From positions 1,488,001 to 1,552,000 of the forward strand of contig NZ_LN831034.1 of NCBI RefSeq assembly GCF_002055535.1: a stretch of DNA of 64,000 nucleotides, read 5' to 3'. This document shows positions 47,309 through 56,364 of this stretch, piece after piece (the stretch's first letter is position 1; the number at the start of each line of letters is the position of its first letter). The position numbers and the translations under genes are program-made. Below the pieces are notes generated by a model. The model saw only the letters and a program-made list of their open reading frames with translations. It was not told the origin of the DNA and searched no databases. Origin of the DNA: Streptococcus pyogenes. GTDB taxonomy: Bacteria; Bacillota; Bacilli; Lactobacillales; Streptococcaceae.

Positions 47309-47319
47309 TTTATAATTCT

Positions 47320-47347
47320 ATTATACTCTTTATGGGAGACATGTCAA
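47320..47347 (-). promoter_or_regulatory. Vegetative promoter of hrcA-grpE-dnaK
   Basis: Minus strand: consensus -35 TTGACA (47342-47347), 16-base spacer, -10 TATAAT (47320-47325). It is flanked by a CIRCE element on each side. Confidence 0.85.
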
Positions 47348-47349
47348 GA

Positions 47350-47392
47350 AAAAAACTCAAAAAAATTAGCACTCTTTTATAAAGAGCGCTAA
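47350..47392 (-). promoter_or_regulatory. CIRCE element 2, also the terminator of the upstream gene
   Basis: TTAGCACTC (47366-47374), 9 bases, GAGCGCTAA (47384-47392): CIRCE with one mismatch, upstream of the -35. On the minus strand the same inverted repeat is followed by seven T, then GAGTTTTTTT. It lies 2 bases after the stop of the preceding lytic-enzyme gene, so it also has the form of an intrinsic terminator. Confidence 0.8.
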
Positions 47393-47394
47393 TT

Positions 47395-47964
47395 TCAGTC
47401 ATAGTTTGTTAAATCGTTACTTTCAATGACCTGAATTAGTCGCCTAGCATAGGTTTTATCAGTATAATGCAAATACTTTTGTAAACTTTTAGCTGGTGCT
47501 TTATACCCTTTTTCTGTAGCAAGATTACGATACAAACGCTTATCGACTTCTTTTCCCTGCCGAAGCATTCGTAAATAATCTCTAATTGCACTAGCGTCAT
47601 CTTTATAAATAGCATATCTCACGTTTTGGTTGGTTTGTTTAGGGGACTTTAGGGTAATGGCCACTTGTCCTGGAGTTGCTTTCTTGCTAAAAAGATTATG
47701 ATACTTAGACGCTAGTAATGTTTTTCCATCATGGGTTTCCAAAAGAATTTGAGCAATCAAAATAGATGGTCTAATGCCATAATATTTTGCCAATGGTTTA
47801 ACTTCTTTACCCATTTTTGTAATAAATTGTTTTTGGCTGTAGTTCACCCTTACTTCTTTATCTGCACTAGCTATCCTTTGGCTACTCAGTAAGGGACAAA
47901 CAATCAGCAATAAAAAGCAAGCTAGAAGCGTTAAAAAATACGGAAACTTTAGTCGTTTTCTCAT
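47395..47964 (-). CDS. Glucosaminidase-family peptidoglycan hydrolase
   Basis: A 189-residue protein with an N-terminal signal or anchor helix (residues about 8-28) and a glucosaminidase (GH73-like) domain. Features are SILIAQILLETHDGKT with the catalytic glutamate, KYHNLFSKK, and YATDKTYARRLIQVIE-like end. The frame opens earlier (48060), but the ATG at 47964 has AAAGGAG and overlaps the carboxypeptidase stop by 4 bases. It would trim glycan strands. Small for this family and without a wall-binding module. Confidence 0.85.
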   Translation of the reverse strand: MRKRLKFPYFLTLLACFLLLIVCPLLSSQRIASADKEVRVNYSQKQFITKMGKEVKPLAKYYGIRPSILIAQILLETHDGKTLLASKYHNLFSKKATPGQVAITLKSPKQTNQNVRYAIYKDDASAIRDYLRMLRQGKEVDKRLYRNLATEKGYKAPAKSLQKYLHYTDKTYARRLIQVIESNDLTNYD

Positions 47965-48704
47965 CGTTTCTCCTTTAAAGCAGCAATGTACTCTTCCAAC
48001 GTTAGGTTGTGCTGAGCCATATAACGAGCAGACGCCTTGCCTACATAGCGGTAATGCCAATCCTCATAATCAACCCCTGTACTAGTCTTTTTTCCTTCTG
48101 GAAAGCGCAAGACAAACCCATAATCAGGTGCAATTTTTTGAACTGCTTTAGCTACTGATGGATCACTGGCATTTAAAGTATCTACAGTGCTCATGTCAAT
48201 AGCAAGACCAGTGTGATGTTCACTAGCCCCTGGCGGCTGTGAATAGGTTTGCACCAAAGCCTCCGCAGCTTCTTGTGTCAATGTTGGATCGTTAGCCATC
48301 TCTTTTTTAATATAAGATTGGTAAAGCTCTGTTTGGTAGTCTACGGAACGGTACCCAGAGATAAGATGTTCTTGCAAGTCGATAGCTTGTGCTGCTGCTA
48401 AAAAGTCACTAGTGGCTTGCTCAATGCGTTTATCCACAGAAATACCATTAATGTCAGCTAATTCAGGACTCATTTCTTTTGTAATGTGATCGCGGTTTAC
48501 TAAAACCAACTCCCAATCTTCAACAGATACCTTAGGTAAAGCTCGTAAACGGTCCGTTTTTTTGATATCTTTTTGTTGGATTTCTTTTTTATTCAACTGA
48601 GTTGGTGTTACTGACTCTTCTGGTTTTATAAAGAGGTAAAGCCCTCCTAAAAAAACAATAACAATTAGCAATTGCACTAAATAGTTTAACGAATTATATT
48701 TCAT
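47961..48704 (-). CDS. VanY/LdcB-type D,D- or L,D-carboxypeptidase
   Basis: A 247-residue M15B peptidase with an N-terminal membrane anchor (residues about 8-25). Motifs are VNRDHITKEM, ISGYRSVDYQTELY, the zinc residues in GASEHHTGLAIDM, and DYEDWHYRYVG. It removes the last residue of stem peptides outside the membrane. D,D versus L,D specificity cannot be told. It overlaps the genes on both sides, forming a three-gene unit with the phosphatase and the glucosaminidase. Confidence 0.87.
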   Translation of the reverse strand: MKYNSLNYLVQLLIVIVFLGGLYLFIKPEESVTPTQLNKKEIQQKDIKKTDRLRALPKVSVEDWELVLVNRDHITKEMSPELADINGISVDKRIEQATSDFLAAAQAIDLQEHLISGYRSVDYQTELYQSYIKKEMANDPTLTQEAAEALVQTYSQPPGASEHHTGLAIDMSTVDTLNASDPSVAKAVQKIAPDYGFVLRFPEGKKTSTGVDYEDWHYRYVGKASARYMAQHNLTLEEYIAALKEKR

Positions 48705-49401
48705 CTGACCGTTCTTCTATTATTTCACGACCGCGGTAGCGGTAACTCATATCTCCAATAGTCTTTATCGTAAATTGGCCATCATCAAATTCAACAACTG
48801 TAACGCTCCCATTATCAATATACTGTTTGTCTCGATCTGGATCAATCAACCACAGAAACGTTCCAATTGTCATACCATGGCTAACCACAAGAGCATTTCC
48901 GCCGCCAGCATTTTGAATAGACAAGGCAATAGCTTCAAACCCCTCCCAAATGCGCTTACGAAGAACTTCCCATGGTTCTGCCCAATTAGCGGTATCTACT
49001 TCCACGATGCTTTCTGCCAGTTCAGAATAGGGAACATCACGTAGGTTATCACGATTTTCAAAGGCTTTTGTTCTTGGAAGGACACCTAGAAATAATTCTG
49101 AATCATAAGTCCCTTCTAGACTCCCAAAACACCACTCACGAATACGATTATCTTTAGTATAAGGCAAAAATTCGTTTTCTGATTCTCTTAAAATAATTTC
49201 TATTGTCTGCATGGTTCGACCTGAATCACTTGAAAACGCAGCCTTAAATGGTATAGTTGCATCTTTTAAACCTAGGCCAAGTTCTCGAATACCTTCTTCT
49301 CCTTTTTTTGTAAGAGGTGTGTCACTCCAACCCTGAGCGCGACCAATGGTATTAAACATCGTTTTTCCATGTCTGGCAATATACAACCTTGTTTTTGTCA
49401 T
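48694..49401 (-). CDS. Histidine phosphatase (phosphoglycerate mutase-like)
   Basis: A 235-residue histidine-phosphatase superfamily member with the RHG motif (YIARHGKTMFN, H11) and the second histidine in LVVSHGMTIG. It is too different from cofactor-dependent glycolytic mutase to be that enzyme. These broad phosphatases act on small phosphates. First gene of the cell-wall trio, behind a strong promoter and AGGAGG. Confidence 0.85.
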   Translation of the reverse strand: MTKTRLYIARHGKTMFNTIGRAQGWSDTPLTKKGEEGIRELGLGLKDATIPFKAAFSSDSGRTMQTIEIILRESENEFLPYTKDNRIREWCFGSLEGTYDSELFLGVLPRTKAFENRDNLRDVPYSELAESIVEVDTANWAEPWEVLRKRIWEGFEAIALSIQNAGGGNALVVSHGMTIGTFLWLIDPDRDKQYIDNGSVTVVEFDDGQFTIKTIGDMSYRYRGREIIEERSDEI

Positions 49402-49429
49402 TTCAACCTCCTAAACTGTCTTATTAATT

Positions 49430-49458
49430 ATTATAGCATTTAAAGAAAACACTTGCAA
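49430..49458 (-). promoter_or_regulatory. Promoter of the phosphatase-carboxypeptidase-glucosaminidase unit
   Basis: Minus strand: -35 TTGCAA (49453-49458), 17-base spacer, -10 TATAAT (49430-49435). Upstream, 49460-49700 is a very AT-rich stretch without a supported gene. Confidence 0.7.
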
Positions 49459-49709
49459 AACACTTCCTGATGGCTATTTGAGATCAAATAGACCACTGAC
49501 TTATTGTCTATTTTATTAAAAACAATGCTATTGCTACAATTCAAATCATCACATAAATTTCCAAACGATTACATTTGTGTATTTCGCTCAAATATATATA
49601 ACAACAGACCCACACTACAACTAAACTGACGTTACAAAATGATGTCAAAACAGTAACAAAATCTAACTATTTGTCAAGAAAACGATATTAAATTTTCACA
49701 CAACTATCT

Positions 49710-49793
49710 TATAATGAGGATGCAACCAATAAAAAGATAAGACATTTTATGTTGCAAAAAGGCTGCTTGGAAACTTCCATGCAGCCTTTTTTT
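49710..49793 (+). ncRNA. Candidate small RNA with two stem-loops
   Basis: On the plus strand, -10 TATAAT (49710-49715) is followed about 6 bases later by a hairpin: TGCAAC.ATAAAA (49721-49734) pairs with TTTTATGTTGCA (49745-49756). Next comes a terminator stem GGCTGC.TGGAA / TTCCA.GCAGCC and seven T (49757-49793). The -35 is weak. Promoter, two structured stems and a terminator in 84 bases with no ORF fit a small RNA of about 72 bases. No family was recognised. Confidence 0.4.
49752..49793 (-). terminator. Bidirectional terminator after the GlsB-type gene
   Basis: The stem AAAGGCTGC / GCAGCCTTT with inner TGGAA/TTCCA also has TTTTTGC after it on the minus strand. It would end the GlsB-type transcript; the gene's stop codon is at its edge. 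Confidence 0.78.
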
Positions 49794-50031
49794 AATACCT
49801 TTTTCCAAAAATAGCTGAAACAAGTACAATTACAATTGCTGCTCCCAAAATGGACGGGAAAATAGCCATACCTGCCAACTGAATTCCCCAATCCCCAAAA
49901 AGCCTTTGCCCAACAGCTGACCCTATGAGACCTGCGATAATATTAGTAAAACAACCCATGGACTGGCTTTTTTCAGTCATTTTACCTGCTATCATGCCGA
50001 TAAAGGCACCTACAATTAAAGACCATATCAT
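49792..50031 (-). CDS. GlsB/YeaQ/YmgE-family small membrane protein
   Basis: A 79-residue protein with three hydrophobic glycine-rich helices (IWSLIVGAFIGMIAGKM, IIAGLIGSAVGQRLFG, PSILGAAIVIVLVSAIFG). This is the transglycosylase-associated/GlsB family often induced by stress. An in-frame GTG at 50040 overlaps the ribosome site; the ATG at 50031 is 8 bases after AAAGGAGG and is preferred. Here no Gls24 gene follows. Molecular role unknown. Confidence 0.87.
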   Translation of the reverse strand: MIWSLIVGAFIGMIAGKMTEKSQSMGCFTNIIAGLIGSAVGQRLFGDWGIQLAGMAIFPSILGAAIVIVLVSAIFGKRY

Positions 50032-50385
50032 CGTTAACACCTCCTTTCTTGTAAAATCCTTTTAGAAGAACTGCTATCCATTAAATGTTCTTAACTTTAG
50101 TTGATTCCTTTACCTTCTTCTTTAGTAAGTGTTTCCGTGCCTGAGTAAAATAGAAAAAACAATTCCTTCTATTAAGATAGATAGACCGAGAACGACTAGA
50201 AGTCTTCACACACTAAATAACTTAACAAACTTTATCACACAGCTAATCGCTAATAATAGTGTAGACAAACGTGATAGTTCATTAAATACCCGTCAGAAAC
50301 TCCTGAAGGTTCTAAAGCAATACCTGTCAGTCTTATTTTAGCATAGATGATGGTCTTTTTATAGGCGGTCACTAACATGACATAC

Positions 50386-50422
50386 AAAAAGGCAGCCTGT
50401 GAAAGACCGACCGCCTTTTTTT
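50386..50422 (-). terminator. Probable terminator of gatCAB
   Basis: AAAGGC/GCCTTT arms with a partly paired interior (50387-50421). Both strands have T runs after it; on the minus strand it lies about 40 bases after the gatB stop. The rest of 50032-50461 shows no gene I can support. Confidence 0.6.
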
Positions 50423-50461
50423 CAGAGACAAAATACTTTAACTTATTGCTATCAGCAACTA

Positions 50462-51901
50462 TCAATCTCGCAATTTTTGCAATTCTTGTGCCAATAATTG
50501 TTGAGCGACTTGTGGATTAGCTTGACCTTTGGTTGCCTTCATCAAGAAGCCTGTGAAAGCCTTATCAGCATTACGTTTGCCTGATTTGAAATCAGCTACT
50601 GCAGCTTCATTATCAGCAAAGACTTGGTGAATAATTGGTACCAAAACAGCGGGATCAGAAATCTGAACAAGTCCTGCCTTTTCGACGTAGGCACGTGCTG
50701 AGCCACCGTTTTTAGCCAAATGCACAAAGACCTTCTTAGCCATTTTAGAAGAGATTGTACCATCAGCAATGATAGCAATCATCTCCACCAAATTTTCTGG
50801 TGTCAGAGCGATTTCTTCAATGGTTTTGCCTTCTGCATTTAAGAATTGGGCAACTTCTCCTTGCAACCAGTTAGAGACTTGCTTGGCATCGCCACCAAGA
50901 CTTACTGCAGTTTCAAAGAAATCTGACAAGACTTTGGTAGCTGTTAGCTGGCTAGCATCATAAGCTGAGAGGCCAAGTTCCTCTTCGTATTTAGCACGAC
51001 GCTGAGCTGGGAATTGAGGTAATTGAGCACGCATCTCGTCAATCCAAGCATCATCAATCTCATATAATGGCAGGTCTGGTTCTGGGAAATAACGATAGTC
51101 CGCTGCCCCTTCTTTGACCCGCATCAAAATAGTCCCCTTATTCGCTTCGTCATAGCGGCGCGTTTCTTGGCGTATCACACCACCTGAACGCAAGAGTTTG
51201 GCTTGACGTTCCACCTCAAATTCAAGCCCTTTACGGACATTTGAGAAGGAGTTCAAGTTTTTCAATTCGGTCTTTGTTCCAAATTGTTCTTGCCCGTAAG
51301 GACGAAGAGAAATATTGGCATCCACACGCATGGAGCCTTCTTCCATCTTGACATCAGAAATACCCGTATACTGGATGATTTCTTTCAGAGCTGTCAAATA
51401 AGCATAGGCTTCTTCAGGAGAACGCATGTCGGCTTCTGACACAATCTCAATCAAAGGAACTCCTTGGCGGTTAAGGTCCACATAAGAATAACCATCTGTG
51501 CCATGAGTGTTTTTACCAGCATCTTCTTCCAAGTGTGCGCGTTCAATACGAATTTTCTTGGTTGAACCGTCTTCTAGTTTGATATCAATCCAGCCGTTGT
51601 AGCCAATCGGCTCATCAAACTGTGAAATTTGATAAGCTTTAGGATTATCTGGGTAGAAATAATTTTTGCGGTCAAAGTGCATCTCTTTATGGATGTCCAT
51701 ATTAAGGGCAAGCGCTGCTTTTATGCCCGCATCAATCACCCCTTTGTTCATGACTGGTAAGACCCCTGGGAAAGACCAATCAATCACATTCGTGTTGGCA
51801 TTTGGGTCCTCACCAAAGTGAGCTGACGAAGGTGAGAAAATTTTGGAATTGGTATTTAATTCCACATGGACTTCAAGCCCAATAATGGTTTCAAAATTCA
51901 T
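50462..51901 (-). CDS. gatB: Asp/Glu-tRNA(Asn/Gln) amidotransferase subunit B
   Basis: A 479-residue tRNA-binding kinase subunit. The N terminus is [22 protein letters not shown], with [20 protein letters not shown] and the C-terminal YqeY-like domain. It phosphorylates misacylated Glu-tRNA-Gln or Asp-tRNA-Asn for amidation. It overlaps gatA by 1 base. Complete. Confidence 0.97.
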   Translation of the reverse strand: MNFETIIGLEVHVELNTNSKIFSPSSAHFGEDPNANTNVIDWSFPGVLPVMNKGVIDAGIKAALALNMDIHKEMHFDRKNYFYPDNPKAYQISQFDEPIGYNGWIDIKLEDGSTKKIRIERAHLEEDAGKNTHGTDGYSYVDLNRQGVPLIEIVSEADMRSPEEAYAYLTALKEIIQYTGISDVKMEEGSMRVDANISLRPYGQEQFGTKTELKNLNSFSNVRKGLEFEVERQAKLLRSGGVIRQETRRYDEANKGTILMRVKEGAADYRYFPEPDLPLYEIDDAWIDEMRAQLPQFPAQRRAKYEEELGLSAYDASQLTATKVLSDFFETAVSLGGDAKQVSNWLQGEVAQFLNAEGKTIEEIALTPENLVEMIAIIADGTISSKMAKKVFVHLAKNGGSARAYVEKAGLVQISDPAVLVPIIHQVFADNEAAVADFKSGKRNADKAFTGFLMKATKGQANPQVAQQLLAQELQKLRD

Positions 51902-53367
51902 TACTTGTCACCTCCAAAAATAATCGGTTGTTGCTTGTGATAATCTGTCACCGCTTCAAAGGCTGCTGCTGCTTGATAGATGGTTTCTTCAGCGTATTTC
52001 GGACCAATTAATTGAAGCCCTACTGGCAAGCCATCGACGAATCCTGCTGGAATAGAAATACCTGGCAGACCAGCCAAGTTAACCGGAATGGTCAATAAGT
52101 CGGCCAAATACATGGCAACAGGATCGTGGTTGAGTGTGTCTAAGCCAAAAGCAACCGTCGGTGTTGTTGGGCCTAGAATAAGATCATAATCCGCAAAAAC
52201 CTTGTCAAAATCTTGAATAATCAAAGTGCGCACTTGACCGGCCTTTTTGAAATAAGCGTCATAATAACCCGATGACAAACTAAAGGTTCCAAGCATGATA
52301 CGACGTTTCACCTCATCACCAAAGCCTTGGCTACGAGTGTTAACATAGATTTCATCCAAGTTTTTAGCATCGTCAGCACGGAAACCATAGCGAATGCCAT
52401 CAAAACGTTGTAAGTTTGAAGACGCTTCTGACGAAGCGATAATATAATAAACAGCCACACCGTACTTGCTATGTGGAAGGCTGACTTCCTCAACAGTAGC
52501 TCCTAAGGCTTCAAATTGTTTAACTGACGCAAGAACCGTTTCCTTAATCTCAGGATCAATCCCTTCGCCAAGATACTCTTTAGGAAGGGCAATCTTCATG
52601 CCTTTAATGTCACGACCAATCTTAGATGTGTAGTCTGCAATGCGGACAGGCGCTGAAGTGGCATCCTTGACATCGCTACTTGCAATCACATTTAATAATT
52701 GGGCGTTTTCTTTAACTGTCGGAGCAAAAGGTCCAATCTGATCAAGTGAACTTCCAAAAGCAATGAGACCATAGCGAGAAACAGTGCCATAGGTTGGTTT
52801 CAAACCGACAACACCATTAAATGCAGCTGGCTGCCGAATAGAACCACCAGTGTCTGAACCAAGAGATAAACGGACTTGTCCTGAAGCGACTGCTGTTGCC
52901 GAACCACCTGATGAGCCTCCAGGTACTTTTGTGTGGTCCCAAGCATTTTTCGTTTTCTTGAAATAAGAGGTTTCTGTTGAACCACCCATGGCAAATTCGT
53001 CCATGTTGGTTTTTCCAATAACAATCATGTCTTTAGCGTAGGCATTTGCTACTGATGTGGCATTAAAAATCGGCTCGTAGTTATACAACATTTTTGAAGC
53101 GGCTGTGGTTAGGATTTCCTTGGTTGAAATATTATCCTTAACAGCTAACGGAATACCTGACATGAGGTTATCAGCATCAATACCTTTGGCATCAATTGCC
53201 GCAGCTTGTTTAAGAGCAACTTCTTCTGAAACAGTGATAAACGATCCGACAGCCTCCTCACGAGACTTGATGTCTTCAAGTGTTGCTTGGGTCAATTCTG
53301 TTGCTGAAATCTCCTTAGCTACAAGGAGGTCATGCAACTCTTCAATGGTTTTATGATTAAAAGACAT
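51901..53367 (-). CDS. gatA: Asp/Glu-tRNA(Asn/Gln) amidotransferase subunit A
   Basis: A 488-residue amidase. The catalytic Ser-cisSer-Lys triad is visible as K in AVKDNIS, and the serines in [15 protein letters not shown] and [13 protein letters not shown]. It frees ammonia from glutamine for GatB. It overlaps gatC by 1 base. Confidence 0.97.
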   Translation of the reverse strand: MSFNHKTIEELHDLLVAKEISATELTQATLEDIKSREEAVGSFITVSEEVALKQAAAIDAKGIDADNLMSGIPLAVKDNISTKEILTTAASKMLYNYEPIFNATSVANAYAKDMIVIGKTNMDEFAMGGSTETSYFKKTKNAWDHTKVPGGSSGGSATAVASGQVRLSLGSDTGGSIRQPAAFNGVVGLKPTYGTVSRYGLIAFGSSLDQIGPFAPTVKENAQLLNVIASSDVKDATSAPVRIADYTSKIGRDIKGMKIALPKEYLGEGIDPEIKETVLASVKQFEALGATVEEVSLPHSKYGVAVYYIIASSEASSNLQRFDGIRYGFRADDAKNLDEIYVNTRSQGFGDEVKRRIMLGTFSLSSGYYDAYFKKAGQVRTLIIQDFDKVFADYDLILGPTTPTVAFGLDTLNHDPVAMYLADLLTIPVNLAGLPGISIPAGFVDGLPVGLQLIGPKYAEETIYQAAAAFEAVTDYHKQQPIIFGGDK

Positions 53368-53669
53368 TAGGCATCTCCTCCGTCATCCAAAATAGCAGGT
53401 ACCTTGATAAAGTGATTTTCTTTTTCAGGAACATTTTTAAAGAGCAAGGCACGGTCTGTTCCTTCTTCAGCGACATCTTGACGCATCACATTTTTCTTAT
53501 CTGCCATGGTTGTTGTAATGGCGACACCTTCGGTATCAACTTCGTTCAGCAATTCAACCATATCAACGATTTTGGATAAGGTCGTTGCAAAGGTTGTTGT
53601 CTCACTTTCTGAAAATGATAATTTTGATAGCTTCGCGACATGGCGAACTTCTTCTTCAGAAATTTTCAT
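53367..53669 (-). CDS. gatC: Asp/Glu-tRNA(Asn/Gln) amidotransferase subunit C
   Basis: A 100-residue wrap-around subunit that stabilises GatA-GatB ([18 protein letters not shown]-terminal VPAILDDGG). The frame opens 12 bases earlier, but the ATG at 53669 follows GGGAGAAATC. First gene of gatCAB. Its leader carries an out-of-frame hydrophobic reading (see findings). Confidence 0.95.
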   Translation of the reverse strand: MKISEEEVRHVAKLSKLSFSESETTTFATTLSKIVDMVELLNEVDTEGVAITTTMADKKNVMRQDVAEEGTDRALLFKNVPEKENHFIKVPAILDDGGDA

Positions 53670-53779
53670 GATTTCTCCCATCCAAGATGATCAGAAGTAT
53701 TCCAATTCCAAAGAACAGCCCTGCTATTCTCCAAAGGTAGCGGAAAAACTCCTCACATCATTTTTACATAGTCTCAATT

Positions 53780-53788
53780 ATTATATCA
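53780..53788 (-). promoter_or_regulatory. Extended -10 promoter of gatCAB
   Basis: Minus strand TGA-TATAAT (53780-53788). No good -35 is seen. The leader to gatC is about 105 bases. Confidence 0.55.
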
Positions 53789-53840
53789 CAATTGCTCCCA
53801 TTTACCATAGGTGACTAATGCAATTCTAGAAAGCCATACA

Positions 53841-53885
53841 GCAAAAAACTTCCTGACTAAGGTCAGAAAACCTTAGTCAGGAAGT
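53841..53885 (-). terminator. 15-bp terminator left behind by ppdK
   Basis: A perfect 15-bp stem (53848-53862 with 53871-53885) is followed by TTTTTTG on the minus strand, 16 bases after the end of the ppdK relic. The signal is intact although the gene is dead. Confidence 0.85.
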
Positions 53886-53900
53886 GTGACAAACTAAACT

Positions 53901-54580
53901 CTATTTGTCTTGGGTAAGACTGTGGCCTGAAGCTTTGATGGCAGCCTGAGCAGCCGCCAAGCGAGTAAGCGGCACTCTAAATGGCGAACAAGAAACGTAG
54001 GTCAGGCCTTGGCTGTGGCAAAAGGCAATGGAAGCAGGATCGCCACCATGTTCCCCACAAATACCAAGTTTCAACTCAGGCTTAACCGAACGGGCTAAAG
54101 AGACGGCCAATCCCTTTCTGATCAAAGGTCTGGAACGGCTCCTTATCAAAAATACCCCTGTCAACGTATTCTTCCAAGTATTTTCCTACAAACATCACAG
54201 AAAAAGTAACGTTCTTTCAAGTCGGTAATATGTTTACGAAGGTAGTAAAGGGGTGCTTTATTCTAATTTACCAAATCCTCAACGATTGTAACAACATGTG
54301 ATGTGATAAGCCTAAGATAAAAATGGTACAGACTCTAGCATTCAAGAGTTTGAAGCTTTATTTATATTCTAATGCTGAAAAGACTAGAGTTTGTCTAATG
54401 GCTGTGAGACGATCCTCTAAACCATCAACTCAAATCATTTCTCAAACAGCTAAAATCCTGTCTCCTTCAAAAAAACATGTGTTCTATCTGACACAGTCCA
54501 AAGTTTAGTTGCCTTTTAGACAGCACAAGAATCATCAGGACTAATTCTGACCAGCATGTCACATACCTCATCTACCTAAC
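53901..54580 (-). pseudogene. ppdK: Relic of pyruvate phosphate dikinase
   Basis: Pieces of the C-terminal domain of PPDK (a protein of about 875 residues) lie in order but in different frames. GLCQIEHMFF is at 54499-54470 (family GLCRTEHMFF). RLTAIRQTLVFSALEYK is near 54410-54360, then [20 protein letters not shown] near 54195-54135. Last comes [34 protein letters not shown], ending at 53901. Stops and frameshifts break every join, and the N-terminal two thirds are gone. PPDK interconverts pyruvate and PEP. The gene was lost in this lineage, but its terminator remains. Upstream 54580-54663 holds no clear piece. Confidence 0.88.
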
Positions 54581-54663
54581 CCATACATACGGTAAAACCA
54601 CATAGAGCAATGATTACGGTTACCAAACTCTTAGTCACTGAATCAATAGTTTGGTAGGCTCTT

Positions 54664-55218
54664 TTAGTAATCGTTAATAAGCTTAGCACCAAGAACCTGC
54701 TCAAAGTGAGCCAAAGACCACTCATAAGATTCTTTTGTAAGGCTAGCGACAGCCGATTTAACAATCTCTAATTGATAACCAAGATGATAAGCGTCAATAG
54801 CAGTATGTAAGACACAGATATCAGATAAAACTCCTGTTAACACTAATTGAGTGATACCTCTTTCTCGTAGTCTAATATCTAAATCAGTCCCCGAAAAAGC
54901 TGAATAATAACGCTTATCAATCCAAAAAACTCTGGGATGTTGCTTCATATAACTGTAAACTTCAGCTAGTGGACCATAAAGATGGCGTCCAGTAGTTCCT
55001 TTGATATTATGTGCTGCAAATAGCTTACTCTCAGGATGCCAAGAATCATTTTGATCATGACAATCAATAGCAAAAAAAATATAGTCTCCTTGATCAAATG
55101 CCGTTTTAGTTACCTCTGCTATTTTAGTGGCAATAGCCTGAGCAGATTTACCTGCACTTAATTTACCATCATCTGCTACAAAATCATTTGTGTAATCAAT
55201 TGAAATCAATGCTCTCAT
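54664..55218 (-). CDS. pncA: Isochorismatase-family hydrolase (nicotinamidase-like)
   Basis: A 184-residue cysteine hydrolase. The triad aspartate is in LISIDYTNDFV, the lysine in FWIDKRYYSAF, and the cysteine in LTGVLSDICVLHTAIDAY. The zinc-site block AIDCHDQNDSWHPES is as in nicotinamidases, so conversion of nicotinamide to nicotinic acid is likely. A GTG at 55221 precedes the ATG at 55218; the ribosome site spacing favours the ATG. Immediately downstream of codY. Confidence 0.87.
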   Translation of the reverse strand: MRALISIDYTNDFVADDGKLSAGKSAQAIATKIAEVTKTAFDQGDYIFFAIDCHDQNDSWHPESKLFAAHNIKGTTGRHLYGPLAEVYSYMKQHPRVFWIDKRYYSAFSGTDLDIRLRERGITQLVLTGVLSDICVLHTAIDAYHLGYQLEIVKSAVASLTKESYEWSLAHFEQVLGAKLINDY

Positions 55219-55324
55219 CACTATCTCCTAAACAGGGAAACCTCTCCCCTTATCTCTTATATATGGCATTGTATCAGTTTTTATTACAGGTATCAAGACA
55301 TCTATTTGCATCTACCATTAACAG

Positions 55325-55352
55325 CAAAAAACATCTCTTTTCAAGAGATGTT
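55325..55352 (-). terminator. Terminator of codY
   Basis: ACATCTCTT/AAGAGATGT stem with T runs on both sides, 14 bases after the codY stop. It also has a plus-strand T tract. Confidence 0.75.
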
Positions 55353-55364
55353 GTCTTTTTCTAT

Positions 55365-56147
55365 TTAAAATTCTTTTAATTTAGCAAAAATACCTTCGTT
55401 GATAACTTTGAGGTATGTCCCTTTCATACCAAGAGAACGACTTTCAATAATCCCTGCACTTTCTAGTTTACGCAGAGCATTGACAATAACAGAACGGGTA
55501 ATACCAATACGATCAGCAATAACAGAAGCTGTCAATCGTCCTTCGTTACCATCTAACTCTCCAAGAATTGCTGCAACAGCTTTCATTTCTGAATAAGAAA
55601 GCGTATTAATTGCCATGTTGACCGCTGTTTGTTTACGGATGGTGTCTTCTAAGTTTTCTGTCTGAAGATTTAATAGTTGAATCCCCACAACAGTACTTGA
55701 GATCTCAACCAAAATCAAATCATCATCACTAAACTCATTGTCATTACGCCAGATAATGAGTGATCCAAGGCGCATCCCTCCACCATAAATCGGCGCAATA
55801 GTCGTTAGACCTCCTGGATAAGTGTCTTTAGACTCAACAGGGAATATAGTCAATTCATTTTCGACAGAAAGGTTAGCTTCTGTATCGTAAACTCGGCTAG
55901 CAGCCTTTACATAAGTATCTGGAAATTGTTTAGCTTCAAAAAATTCCTCAACACGATCAGTGTTAGTTTTATATTTCATGGCATAACCAAGCAGTGTGCC
56001 GCCGCCATTGATAATACAAGCATTGCAGTCAATGATATCTGCTAGGCGAGATGCCATTGTGTTATACGGTAATTCTGTTTCTAGGCTATCTACGGAACGC
56101 TGCAAAATAGATGTGATTTTACGAGTTTTTTCTAATAAGTTAGGCAT
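55365..56147 (-). CDS. codY: Global nutrient regulator CodY
   Basis: A 260-residue regulator. The N-terminal GAF domain binds branched-chain amino acids ([16 protein letters not shown] at the start). The C-terminal winged helix has the recognition segment [42 protein letters not shown]. In GAS, CodY links amino-acid supply to metabolism and virulence genes. The frame opens at 56210, but the ATG at 56147 has AAGGAAA and gives the standard length. Confidence 0.97.
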
Positions 56148-56364
56148 TTTTTTCCTTTTCCTTTGAATTATTTGCGCTTTCATTATAACAAAGCTAACTC
56201 GCTTTTGCAAGGAATTATCAGAAAATTTTCTATTCTTACTACAATTCCAACTATTGATGCCTTATTATCACTTCATTTAAAGGAGATAAGCACTAGCTTG
56301 TTAGAGCATAGGGTCACATTCTTTTAAGAAACGCTATTTTTATTAATCAAAGATGAGCATTGCA

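Noticed and set aside
50250..50465. 71-residue minus-strand open frame downstream of gatB
   Set aside because: No ribosome site, no recognisable family, and it spans the terminator hairpin at 50386-50422.
53901..54164. 87-residue open frame as an expressed gene
   Set aside because: It is the C-terminal piece of PPDK in a region with several frameshifts and stops, so a relic.
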